This document shows, piece by piece, positions 49,019-57,700 of a DNA stretch of 64,000 bases; position 1 is the stretch's first letter, and each line of letters begins with the position of its first letter. The stretch is from positions 5,084,001-5,148,000 of the forward strand of contig NZ_LT607410.1 of NCBI RefSeq assembly GCF_900091515.1. The letters run 5' to 3'. This stretch comes from Micromonospora purpureochromogenes (GTDB taxonomy: Bacteria > Actinomycetota > Actinomycetes > Mycobacteriales > Micromonosporaceae). The notes under the pieces were generated by a model. That model saw only the letters and a list, made by a program, of their open reading frames with translations. It was not told the DNA's origin and made no database searches. The translations under genes and the position numbers were made by a program.

Positions 49019-49728
49019 GGGGTCAACTCCTCGATGGGGGCGGGATGGGGCAGGTCGGCTCCGGGCCGCGGCCGTGGGAGGCCGGTGCCGGCGGCGGGAA
49101 GCAACTCGGCGATCGCGGCCCGGGTGGACTCGGCGTCGGTGTGCAGCAGCGCCCGCATGCCGACCGCGCGGGCGCCGAGCACGTTCGGTTCGGCGTCGTC
49201 GACGAAGAGCACCCGGTCGGGCGGCAGCCCGAGCCGCTGCAGGGTGAACGCGTAGATCGGGGCGAGCGGCTTGCGCAGGCCGACCTCGCCGGAGATGACG
49301 ACGGGATCGAAGAGTCCGTCGATCTGCTCGCGCGGGTACGTGTTGCCCCAACTGTTGGAGAGCAGGCCGACCCGCACGCCGGCGTCGCGCAACTGCCGGG
49401 CCAGGTCGAACATCGCCGGGTCGGGGCGCATCCCGGCGAAGAGCCGGGCCAGGACGCCGACCGGATCGACCGCACGCCCGTCGCGCGTGGTGAGCTCGGC
49501 GGCGAGCAGCGCGTCGAACTCGTCGACGCCCAGCGCCCCGGTCTCCAGGCGGTGGACGGGGGTGCCGTCCGGGGCGTCGCGGGACAGCCAGGCCTTGAGC
49601 GTGCGCGAGAACGACGCCGGGTCGATGCCGTCGGCCTGCAGCCACGCGGCGATCGAGTCCCGGACCGGTCCGGTGAGCACGCCGCCGTAGTCGAAGACCA
49701 CGGCGTCCACCTGGTTCGCGGTGCTCAC
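49015..49728 (-). CDS. HAD-superfamily protein, ACAD10 N-domain-like
   Basis: A 237-residue HAD protein. Motif I reads VFDYGGVLTG, so the nucleophile Asp is present but the usual second Asp (D+2) is Gly. Motif II is LLSNSWGN, motif III Lys is in LRKPLAPIY, motif IV is FVDDAEPNV. This is the sEH-N/ACAD10-N type. The missing acid/base Asp may reduce phosphatase activity. GTG 49728 overlaps the next upstream stop. Its position between oxidoreductases and the kinase/dehydrogenase pair supports a joint pathway. Confidence 0.87.
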   Translation of the reverse strand: MSTANQVDAVVFDYGGVLTGPVRDSIAAWLQADGIDPASFSRTLKAWLSRDAPDGTPVHRLETGALGVDEFDALLAAELTTRDGRAVDPVGVLARLFAGMRPDPAMFDLARQLRDAGVRVGLLSNSWGNTYPREQIDGLFDPVVISGEVGLRKPLAPIYAFTLQRLGLPPDRVLFVDDAEPNVLGARAVGMRALLHTDAESTRAAIAELLPAAGTGLPRPRPGADLPHPAPIEELTP

Positions 49729-50708
49729 GAGACGTACACCACCCGGCCGACGGTGACGCCGTCGGCGAGCTCCTGCACCCCGTCGGCCACCTCGTTCAGC
49801 GCGAGGCGTTGGCTGACCAGGGGTCGTACGGCGCCCTGGGCGGCCAACGCGGTGAGAGCCCGATGGCATTCGGCGACGGCCGACGGGTCGTAGCGGTGGT
49901 ACAGGCCCCAGTGCAGGCCGACGATCGAGTAGTTCTTCACCAGGGCGTGGTTGAGCGCGGCGGACTGGATCTGACCGCCGGCGAAGCCGACCACGAGGAT
50001 CCGGCCCTCGAAGGCGACGCACTTGGTCGAACGCTGGTAGGTCTCGCCGCCGACCGGGTCGTAGACGACGTCGGCGCCCCGACCACCGGTCTCGGCCTTG
50101 ACCACCTCGACGAAGTCCGCTTCCCGGCGGTCCACGACCACGTCGGCCCCGAGCGCCCGGGCCACCGCCGCCTTCTCCGGACCGCCCACGACGCCGATCA
50201 CCCGGGCGCCGGCCGCCTTGCCCAACTGGACGGCGGCGCTGCCGACGCCGCCGGCCGCGGCGTGCACCAGCAGCGTCTCGCCCGCGCGCAGCCCGGCCCG
50301 CCGGTGCAGGCCGAACCAGCCGGTCTGGTACCCGATGTAGAGCGAGGCCGCCTCGGCGTCGTCGAGCTCCGCGGGCGCGGGGAACGTGGCCGCCGCAGCC
50401 AGCAGCGCGAACTCCGCGAACCCGCCGTACGGCAGCGTCGCGCCGCCGAGCACGCGGTCACCGACGGCGAACCCGTCGACACCTTCGCCGAGCGCGACGA
50501 CCTCGCCGCACAGCTCGACGCCCGGGGTGAACGGAAGCTCCGGCCTGACCTGGTACTCGCCCCGGCACATCAGGACGTCCGGGAAGTTGGCCGGAGCGGC
50601 CAGCACCCGCACCACGAGCTGCCCGGGACCCGGCTCCGGGTCGGCCACGTCGACGAGCCGCAGCACGTCGCGGGGCTCACCGAGGTCGGCGACCCGCCAT
50701 GCCTTCAT
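49725..50708 (-). CDS. MDR-family NADPH:quinone-type oxidoreductase
   Basis: A 327-residue medium-chain reductase without the catalytic zinc ligands, as in quinone oxidoreductases and enoyl reductases. It begins MKAWRVADLGEP, has the GroES-like part TPGVELCGEVVALGEGV and the Rossmann motif HAAAGGVGSAAVQLGKAAG at about 140-160. It probably reduces an enone or enoyl-CoA intermediate with NADPH. Start and stop both overlap neighbours by 4 bp. Confidence 0.9.
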   Translation of the reverse strand: MKAWRVADLGEPRDVLRLVDVADPEPGPGQLVVRVLAAPANFPDVLMCRGEYQVRPELPFTPGVELCGEVVALGEGVDGFAVGDRVLGGATLPYGGFAEFALLAAAATFPAPAELDDAEAASLYIGYQTGWFGLHRRAGLRAGETLLVHAAAGGVGSAAVQLGKAAGARVIGVVGGPEKAAVARALGADVVVDRREADFVEVVKAETGGRGADVVYDPVGGETYQRSTKCVAFEGRILVVGFAGGQIQSAALNHALVKNYSIVGLHWGLYHRYDPSAVAECHRALTALAAQGAVRPLVSQRLALNEVADGVQELADGVTVGRVVYVS

Positions 50709-51487
50709 CGGGCCGCCCCCTGGTCCTCGAGTCGTCGCTGGAGCTTGTTCATGCCGCCCAGCCAGCGATCGGTGTCGGTCGCACGGTGCGCGTAGTAGGT
50801 GGCCACCCGGGGATGCGGCAGGACGAGGAACCGGTCGTGGTGGAGGGCCTGCCAGGTCGTCTCGGCGACGTCCTCGGGGGTGAGCGGCACATCGTGGCTG
50901 AGCAGCTCCTGCAACGGCCCGGCGTTGTCGAGCATCCGGGTCCGCACCCCCTGCGGGCAGATCGCCTGCACCACGACGCCACGGTGCCGGTAGGTCGCCG
51001 ACAGCCACTCGGCGAACGCCACGCAGGCGTGCTTGCTCACCGCATACGTCGGGCTCCCGATCATGGTGAGCAGCCCCGCCGCCGACGCGGTCACCACGAA
51101 CCGACCCGAGCCGCGCTCGACCCATTCGGGGACCAGCAGTCGCGCGGCCCGTACGTGGGCCATGACGTTCACCTCGTGGCTGGCGGCCCAGTCCTCCTCG
51201 GTGGCCCCAAGCCCGTTGCCGCGGTCGATCCCGGCATTCCCGATCCAGACGTCGATACTGCCCAGGTGGCCTCGGGCCGCCTCGACCAGCGCGACAACCC
51301 CCTGCTCGGTGGCGGCGTCGCCGGGCGCGGGCGAGCCACCGATCTCCTCGGCCACCCGGACGGCCGCCTCGGCGTCGAGGTCGTTGACGACGACCCGCGC
51401 GCCCTCAGCGGCGAGTCGGGTGGCCAGTGCGCGACCGATGCCCTGGCCGGCGCCGGTGACGACGACGCCCTTGTCCCGTACCGGCAT
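50705..51487 (-). CDS. Short-chain dehydrogenase/reductase
   Basis: A 260-residue SDR. Cofactor motif TGAGQGIG near residue 11, IGNAG in place of NNAG, catalytic YAVSK, and a C-terminal extension HRATDTDRWLGGMNKLQ that recurs in actinobacterial lipid-associated SDRs. ATG 51487 shares one base with the preceding gene's stop. Substrate unknown; a hydroxyacyl intermediate is likely from context. Confidence 0.88.
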   Translation of the reverse strand: MPVRDKGVVVTGAGQGIGRALATRLAAEGARVVVNDLDAEAAVRVAEEIGGSPAPGDAATEQGVVALVEAARGHLGSIDVWIGNAGIDRGNGLGATEEDWAASHEVNVMAHVRAARLLVPEWVERGSGRFVVTASAAGLLTMIGSPTYAVSKHACVAFAEWLSATYRHRGVVVQAICPQGVRTRMLDNAGPLQELLSHDVPLTPEDVAETTWQALHHDRFLVLPHPRVATYYAHRATDTDRWLGGMNKLQRRLEDQGAAR

Positions 51488-52257
51488 CAGACACCTCCGG
51501 TCAGGGTGACGCCGCCGTCGATCACCAGCAGCTGGCCGGTCATCCAGGCGGCGTCCTCGGAGAGCAGGAACGCGACGACGCTCCCGATGTCGTCGGGGAC
51601 GCCGAGCCGCTTGAGCGGGTACGCCCCGGCCACCTGCTCCTCCCGACCCTCGTACAGGGCGGTGGCGAACTTCGTCTTCACCACGGCCGGGGCCACCGCG
51701 TTCACCCGGATGTCCGGGCCGAGTTCGACGGCGAGCTGCTGGGTCAGGTGGGTGAGCATCGCCTTGCTGGCCCCGTAGAAGCCGATGCCGGGCGCGGGCC
51801 GGAGGCCGGCGACCGAGGAGACGTTGACCACGGCGCCGCCGTGCTCCTTCATCCAGCGCCGATAGGCCTGCTGCACCCACGCCAGGGCGGCGAGGCAGTT
51901 CACCTCGAAGATCTTGCGGGCCGCGGCCAGGTCCATGTCGACCATCGGGCCGTACGTCGGGTTGATGCCGGTGTTGTTGACCAGCAGATCGACGCTGCCG
52001 AAGGTGTCGACCGCGCGTGCGACGACCTCGGCCTGGTGGTCGGCGTCGTCGGCGTGGCCGGCGACGCCGAGCGCGTGCTCCGGGCCCAGCTGGGCGACGG
52101 CCTGGTCGAGCGCCTCCTGCCTGCGGGCGGTGATGACGACCTTGGCGCCTTCGGCGACCAGCCGCTCGGCGATGGCCAGGCCGATGCCTCGGCTGGCACC
52201 GGTCACGATCGCCGTTCGTCCGGTGAATCTCGTCGACGTCGCTGCAGCTTGGGACAC
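51487..52257 (-). CDS. Short-chain dehydrogenase/reductase, first gene of the lipid operon
   Basis: A 256-residue SDR with TGASRGIG near residue 18, NNTGINP, catalytic FYGASK and C-terminal DGGVTLTGG. GTG 52257 follows AAGGGGAGG at good spacing, so I prefer it to the longer frame reaching 52374, which would run across the operator. It is divergent from the TetR regulator and opens the eight-gene operon. Confidence 0.88.
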   Translation of the reverse strand: MSQAAATSTRFTGRTAIVTGASRGIGLAIAERLVAEGAKVVITARRQEALDQAVAQLGPEHALGVAGHADDADHQAEVVARAVDTFGSVDLLVNNTGINPTYGPMVDMDLAAARKIFEVNCLAALAWVQQAYRRWMKEHGGAVVNVSSVAGLRPAPGIGFYGASKAMLTHLTQQLAVELGPDIRVNAVAPAVVKTKFATALYEGREEQVAGAYPLKRLGVPDDIGSVVAFLLSEDAAWMTGQLLVIDGGVTLTGGV

Positions 52258-52278
52258 GGGCCTCCCCTTCAGGGTTAC

Positions 52279-52292
52279 TAAGCGCTTGCTTA
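52279..52292. promoter_or_regulatory. TetR operator candidate
   Basis: TAAGC-GCTT-GCTTA, a 5-bp perfect inverted repeat with a 4-bp spacer in the gap between the lipid operon and its divergent TetR gene. The form taagcnnnngctta is typical for TetR-type fatty-acid regulators of actinobacteria. It is 22 bp from the operon's first start codon. Confidence 0.6.
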
Positions 52293-52426
52293 CGTTAGGC
52301 TCGATGAAGTGTGCGACGCCGCAGCGGCTGCCGTCAACAGGTCCGGCCCGGTGCTCGACATCCGGCCGGCCCACCGGGCCGTTGTGGTATCAATGCCGGC
52401 CAGGCAGAAGGAAGGATGGACGCGGG

Positions 52427-53023
52427 TTGACCTCCACCGCCGATCACTCTCGCGCCGACGCGACCCGCGCCCGGCTGCTCGAGGCGGCCGTCGACGCGTT
52501 CGCCGAGCGAGGCTTCCACGGCACGACGACACGCGACATCGCCGCCGCGGCCGGGCTGAGCCCGGCCGCGCTCTACGTGCACCACAAATCCAAGGAGGAG
52601 CTGCTCTACCTGATCGCGCGATCAGGACACGACCACGTGCTGCGCCTCGTGCAGGAGGCGATCGCGTCGTCCGACGACCCGGCCACGGCGCTGCGGCGGG
52701 CGGTGCACGACTTCGTCGTCTCGCACGCCCGCGACCACACCCGCACCCGGGTGGTGAACTACGAGCTGGCCGCACTGAGCCCCGAGCATCTCGCCGAGAT
52801 CCGTGCCGTGCGTCACCGGATCGAGCAGGCGTTCCGCCAGCTCGTGGAGGCCGGCGTCGCCGCCGGTGTCTTCGACGCCCCGGATCCGCGAATCGCGGGA
52901 GCTGCCCTGCTGTCCCTCGGCGTCGACCTCGGCCGGTGGTACCGCGACGACGGCGGCTGGAGCCCCGAGTACATCGCCACCCAGTACGCCGAGATGGCGC
53001 TCCGCATCGTCGGCGCTCGCTGA
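52427..53023 (+). CDS. TetR-family regulator of the divergent lipid operon
   Basis: A 198-residue TetR regulator. HTH at about residues 25-60: AFAERGFHGTTTRDIAAAAGLSPAALYVHHKSKEELLY in pieces typical of the family. The start is TTG 52427: AAGGAAGGA lies about 9 bp upstream and no ATG or GTG fits the frame near there. The ligand domain includes RTRVVNYELAALSPEH, like the KstR2/FadR-type acyl-CoA-responsive repressors. Probably represses the eight-gene operon until an acyl-CoA intermediate binds. Confidence 0.87.
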   Translation: MTSTADHSRADATRARLLEAAVDAFAERGFHGTTTRDIAAAAGLSPAALYVHHKSKEELLYLIARSGHDHVLRLVQEAIASSDDPATALRRAVHDFVVSHARDHTRTRVVNYELAALSPEHLAEIRAVRHRIEQAFRQLVEAGVAAGVFDAPDPRIAGAALLSLGVDLGRWYRDDGGWSPEYIATQYAEMALRIVGAR

Positions 53024-53079
53024 ACGGCACAGCGGGGCGATCAGGTCGTTCCTGGCGGGACGGGCCACCGGCGGTTCAG

Positions 53080-53256
53080 CGGTGGTGGTCGGACCTGACG
53101 CTGGAGTTCGAGTCGATGGACCTCACCGCCGACACGGGTCTGCGGCTCAACGCCTACAGCGCCGAGCCGGGCTCGCCGGCGCAGGAGGCGCTCAACCTGC
53201 TCGCCAGCTGGACGGCCGCTCCGCACGTCCGGTCCGCCAACCGCCAGGGCGACTGA
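53080..53256 (+). pseudogene. C-terminal remnant of an MmyB-type XRE regulator
   Basis: A short frame encodes RWWSDLTLEFESMDL, then AYSAEPGSPAQEAL and NLLASW. This is the closing segment of the MmyB-like ligand-binding domain found at the end of many actinobacterial helix-turn-helix regulators. No start codon, HTH or upstream half is present, and the preceding bases belong to the TetR gene's tail. It is best read as a decayed fragment left by a deletion. Confidence 0.65.
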
Positions 53257-53287
53257 CGGGGCCTGGGAAATACAGCCGCCCGTCGGC

Positions 53288-53764
53288 TCAGGTGCCCACC
53301 TTTCCCAGAGCCTCGGCGAGCTGCTTGAGGTCGAGGCCCGCCAGGTGGTCGAGGAAGTGCCGGCGCACGGCGGCCAGGTTGGTGGGCCAGGCCTGCCTCA
53401 GCCGGGCGAGGCCGGCGTCGGTGAGGACGGCGTTCCAGCCGCGGGCGTCCTGCGCGCACCTGACCCGCTGGACGTGACCCTGCCGTTCCAGCCGCTGCAC
53501 GACGCGGCTCATGCCGCTGAGCGACATCTCGCAGGCGGCGGCGAGTTCGCTCATGCGCAGTTGCCGGTCGGGCGCCTCCGAGAGATGCATCAGGGTCTCG
53601 TACTCGATGCTGGGCAGTCCCTGTTCGCGTACGAGGGCGGCGTCGATGGCGCGGGGCAGGGCGTGAATGATCCGCGGGAGGGCCCGGACAACGGCCTCTT
53701 CGTCCGCATTGAGAGGTTGCGGCCCGTTCGGGGCCCGTGGCGGCTTCGGTGTGACGGTGGACAT
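53288..53764 (-). CDS. MarR-family transcriptional regulator (second of two paralogues)
   Basis: A 158-residue MarR regulator paralogous to that at 4556-5020: the segments ALPRAIDA, LSEAPDR, MSLSGMSR, DARGWNAVLTDAG and RHFLDH match or nearly match. The start is ATG 53764; TACACT, a -10 hexamer, ends 7 bp before it, so the message is probably leaderless, as for its paralogue. It is divergent from an SDR gene, and the 86-bp gap contains two operators of the same type as those at 4.5 kb. Confidence 0.9.
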   Translation of the reverse strand: MSTVTPKPPRAPNGPQPLNADEEAVVRALPRIIHALPRAIDAALVREQGLPSIEYETLMHLSEAPDRQLRMSELAAACEMSLSGMSRVVQRLERQGHVQRVRCAQDARGWNAVLTDAGLARLRQAWPTNLAAVRRHFLDHLAGLDLKQLAEALGKVGT

Positions 53765-53777
53765 GCCCCAAGTGTAC

Positions 53778-53793
53778 TTGCTTGACGAAGCAA
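53778..53793. promoter_or_regulatory. MarR operator 3
   Basis: TTGCTTGACGAAGCAA, a near-perfect palindrome with 7-bp arms. On the plus strand it holds TTGACG (53782-53787), a -35 hexamer 16 bp from TATGGT (53804-53809), forming the SDR promoter. It also lies just upstream of the -10 element of the MarR gene on the other strand. Confidence 0.78.
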
Positions 53794-53808
53794 TTACCCG
53801 AGCTATGG

Positions 53809-53824
53809 TTGCTTCGCGAAGCAA
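53809..53824. promoter_or_regulatory. MarR operator 4
   Basis: TTGCTTCGCGAAGCAA, a perfect 16-bp palindrome 31 bp from operator 3, covering the probable transcription start of the SDR gene. Confidence 0.8.
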
Positions 53825-53850
53825 GGACAGCCCGAGGAAGGGACAGGACA

Positions 53851-54621
53851 ATGCGTGGACTCACCGGCAAGGTCGCCCTCGTCGGCGGTGCGGCGCCGGG
53901 CAACATCGGCGGCGCGACCGCGATCCGGCTCGCCGAGGAAGGCATGCTGGTCGTCGCGGCGGATCTGAAGCAGGCCGCCGCCCAGACGGTGGTCGACGAG
54001 ATCACCGCAGCCGGCGGAACGGCCGTGGCCCGCGGCTTCGACATCGCCGACGAGCAGTCCTACCGGGGCCTGATCGACTTCACCGTCGAGCGGTTCGGCG
54101 GTCTGCACGGCCTGTTCAACGTGGCCGCGGATCTCTCGCCGAACAACATCGGGCGCGACAGCGACGTCACCTCGGTGCCACTCGATGTCTGGCAGCACAC
54201 CATCGACGTCACCCTCACCGGCTACATGCACGGTCTCCGGCACGCCCTGCCGATCATGATCAGGCAAGGCCAGGGTGCCATCGTCAACACCATGTCGAGC
54301 GCGGTGTGGCTGGGAGAGACCGAGCGCGTCGCCTACCAGGCGGCCAAGAGCGGGCTGATCGGCCTCACCCGGCACACCGCCACCCTCGGCGGCAAGCACG
54401 GCGTTCGTACCAACCTCGTGTCGCCCGGCGTGATCCTCACCGGCGCCGCGCTCGAGACCACGACCGTCGAGTTCCGTGAGCAGATGCTCGCGATGGTCCG
54501 TTCGCCGAGGTTGGGGAAGCCGGAGGACCTCGCCGCGATGGTGGCCTTCCTCTTCTCCGACGACGGCGCCTACATCAACGGCCAGTCGCTGCTGGTCGAC
54601 GGCGGCGCCAACTTCACCTGA
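53851..54621 (+). CDS. Short-chain dehydrogenase/reductase under MarR control
   Basis: A 256-residue SDR. The cofactor motif is GGAAPGNIGGA, a variant of the TGxxxGIG pattern with an extra residue; catalytic YQAAK and C-terminal LLVDGGANF are normal. ATG 53851 follows GAGGAAGGG. Divergent from the MarR gene with shared operators. The substrate is unknown; by analogy with the reductase at 3858 it may deal with an electrophile or phenolic effector. Confidence 0.9.
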   Translation: MRGLTGKVALVGGAAPGNIGGATAIRLAEEGMLVVAADLKQAAAQTVVDEITAAGGTAVARGFDIADEQSYRGLIDFTVERFGGLHGLFNVAADLSPNNIGRDSDVTSVPLDVWQHTIDVTLTGYMHGLRHALPIMIRQGQGAIVNTMSSAVWLGETERVAYQAAKSGLIGLTRHTATLGGKHGVRTNLVSPGVILTGAALETTTVEFREQMLAMVRSPRLGKPEDLAAMVAFLFSDDGAYINGQSLLVDGGANFT

Positions 54622-54736
54622 TCCCCCCAGACGCCGGCGCGCGCCCGATCCGAGCGCGCGCCGAGGTGCACCTGCCGGCAGACCGCGACGGGGCGGCCGC
54701 ACCGCTTCGGTCCTGTCCAACAGGCAACCGCGCCCC

Positions 54737-54749
54737 TACTATGCGAGCG
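54737..54749 (+). promoter_or_regulatory. Leaderless promoter of the glycosidase-like gene
   Basis: TACTAT (54737-54742) is a consensus-like -10 hexamer; TGTCCA (54714-54719) is a weak -35 at 17-bp spacing. The start codon GTG 54749 sits 7 bp after the hexamer with no ribosome site, so transcription and translation probably begin at the same base. Confidence 0.55.
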
Positions 54750-57700
54750 TGATTCACGTTGCCCCGGTCCGGCGGTCGTACCCGCTGCTCGCCGTCGCGA
54801 TCGTCCTGGTGTTGCTCGGCGCGGGCGTGGTTTGGGGCGTCGGGGACGCGCTCGGGTTGAGCCACACCCCCGCCGCTGTGCCGCGCGAGGACGTCGCCGC
54901 CGCGCCGCAGCGGGTGGTCGCACCGGCGCCGCGGCTGGCGTCCATGGTCGTGCCGGAGGAGCCGCGCACCATCAAGGCCGCGGCAGCCGTCGCCGACGCG
55001 CTCGTCTCCCGCGGCCTGCCCCGCCCGGTCGTCAACCCGCCGGCGCCGGGCCACACGCCGGCGGCCCGGACCGCGACCATCGCGCCGCCTGCCGCCGGTA
55101 CGCAGACCACGGCCGGACCGGCCACGGGCAGCCGGCAGGCCGGCGCGGCCGGTACCGCCGCACCCTCGGCCCCGGCGGGCACGGCGCTGACCACGCTGCG
55201 GGCCGGCGTGCTCGCCACCCTGGCCACGGCGCCGGAGTCCTACCGGCTCAGCGTGCGCGGGACCGAACTGGCCGTCGAGGGGGCCGACATCGCGGGCACC
55301 GCGGCCGGGCTGTACCGGCTCGCCGACCGGATCCGCTCCGGCACCGAGGCGCTGCCGCCCGCCGAGGCGGGCCGGGTGGTCACGCCCCGGCTCGGCCTGC
55401 GGCTGACCGACGCCGGCTCGGTGGGCCGCGAGCCCGACCCGGCCGCCTTCGCCGCCGGCGACGACTACAACCTGAACGCCGACGTGGTCGGGCAGGCGCT
55501 GCTGCCGCAGGCACCGTGGGTGGACGCGGAAGCGGTGGCCCGCATCGACGAGCAGTTCCGGCAGTTCGTCGACCACTCCGTGGCGCAGGGCTACAACGCT
55601 GTCGTCGTGCCCGGCTTCCTGGAGTACGTCACCTTCGCCAAGGTCGGTGACGGGCACGCGGTGTATCCGCCCGGCGACACGCACGTCGAACGCGCGAAGG
55701 CGATGGTCGCGGCGTTCGGCCCGGTCTTCCGGTACGCCGAGGAGATGGGCGTGCGGGTCTTCCTGCTCACCGACATGCTCGCGGTGTCACCGCCGCTGGA
55801 GGCGTACCTGACCAGGACCGTCGGCGGGCTCGACGTGGCCGACCCTCGGCTGTGGGCCGTCTACCAGGCCGGGCTGGCCGAACTGTTCGAGAACATGCCG
55901 TTCGTCGACGGCCTGATGGTCCGCATCGGCGAGGGCGGCGAGGTGTACGCCGAGGACGGCTGGGACTACTCGTCGAAGCTCGCCGTCACCACCGACGCGT
56001 CCGTGCGGGCGATGCTGCGGGCACTGCTGGACACCGCGGGGAAGGCCGGCAAGGAGGTCATCTTCCGCACCTGGACCGTCGGCGTCGGCGCCGTCGGCGA
56101 CCTGCACACCAACCCCGAGTCGTACGCGCAGGTGCTGGGCGGGTTCGACGACCCGCACCTGATCGTCTCCACCAAGTACACCCTCGGCGACTTCTACAGC
56201 CACCTGCCGCTGAACACCACCCTGCTGGCCGGTGAGCACCGCCGCATCGTGGAGTTCCAGGCCCGGCGCGAGTTCGAGGCGTTCGGCTCGCTCCCCAACG
56301 ACCTCGGCCCGCTGCACCGCCAGGCGCTGCGCGAGTTCCTCGCCGCCAACCCGAAAATCGAGGGCGTCTGGAACTGGACCCAGGACGGCGGCCCGCTGCG
56401 CGCCGGGCCGATGTCGCTCTACCTGCGCACCGGATTCTGGCAGCTGTACGACCTGAACACGTACGCCGTGGCCCGGCTGGCCTGGGATCCGGACGCCGAT
56501 CCGGCCCAGGTCACGGCGGACTGGGCGTACCGCACGTTCTCCGGCGACCCGGCCACTGTCGCCGCGATCGGGCAGGCCATGGCGCTGTCCCGGGAGGCGG
56601 TCACCAAGGGCCTCTACATCGGGCCGTACGCCGACAAGTCGGTGCGGGCGCTCGGACTGGAGCCGCCGCCGATGATGTGGATCTTCGAGTGGGACATTCC
56701 GACCGGCGACTCCGCCGCGCTCGACAGCATCTACGCGGTCACCGGCGGTCGCGTCGACGCGGCGATCGACGAGGGTGACCAGGCCGTCGCGCTGGCCCGG
56801 CGCATGCGCGACCTGGTCGCCGCCACCGACCCGGCGAGCTGGCGGGACGCCGGGCTGCGCGAGCACTTCACCAGCACGCTCGACTACCAGGTGAACCTCT
56901 TCGAGACGCTGGGCGCCTACCGGACCATGGTGCTGCGGCACGCCCAGTGGCTGGACACCGGCTCGGCGGACGCCTACGACGGCTGGCGGCTGGCCGAGAC
57001 GGCGTACCGCGGCGCGCGCGACGTGCACCGGCAGCGCTACGGCACCGACCTGGACCTGCCCGCGTACAACTTCACCGCCGCCGACCTGGGGGCGCAGCGC
57101 GCGGACCGGGACCCGGCCATGGCCTGGGCGGCCCGCGTGCTGCTCGGGCTGATCCTGGTGGTGGTGCTGATCGGCGGGCGCGGGCGCGGGTTCGGCGGCG
57201 CCGCCGCGCGGGGGCTGCTGGTCGGCGCGGTCCGACCGTGGCGGGTCGCCGCCCTGCCGGCACCGCGGTCGCGGGCGGACCGGGTGCTGGTGTGGCTGGT
57301 CCCGGCCGTGGTGCTGGTGGCGAGCCGGCTCGTGTTCACCTGGTTCGCCGCCCCCGCGCACCTGCTGGTCACCCTGGGCGGATGGGCGCTGTTCGCCCTG
57401 GTCGTACGCCTCGTCGCCGGCCGGCGGGACCCGTTCCACCTGTGGGCCGTGGTCGGCGGCGTCGCGCTGCTGCGCAGCGTGCTGCTGCTGGCGGCGCTCG
57501 CCGGGCGCGGGCCGGGGAAGTACTGGTTCGCCTTCTGGACCGCGCCTGCCCTGCGCACGGTCTACGTCACCGTCGCGTTCGCGGCGTTCTGCTGGCTCTT
57601 CGTGGCCACCGCCGTGGTGCTGCGCGACCGGTACGGTCTGCGGCGCCGCAGCGCCGTCGGGCTGACCCTGACCGCCGCGGGTGTCCCGCTCGGGATCCTG

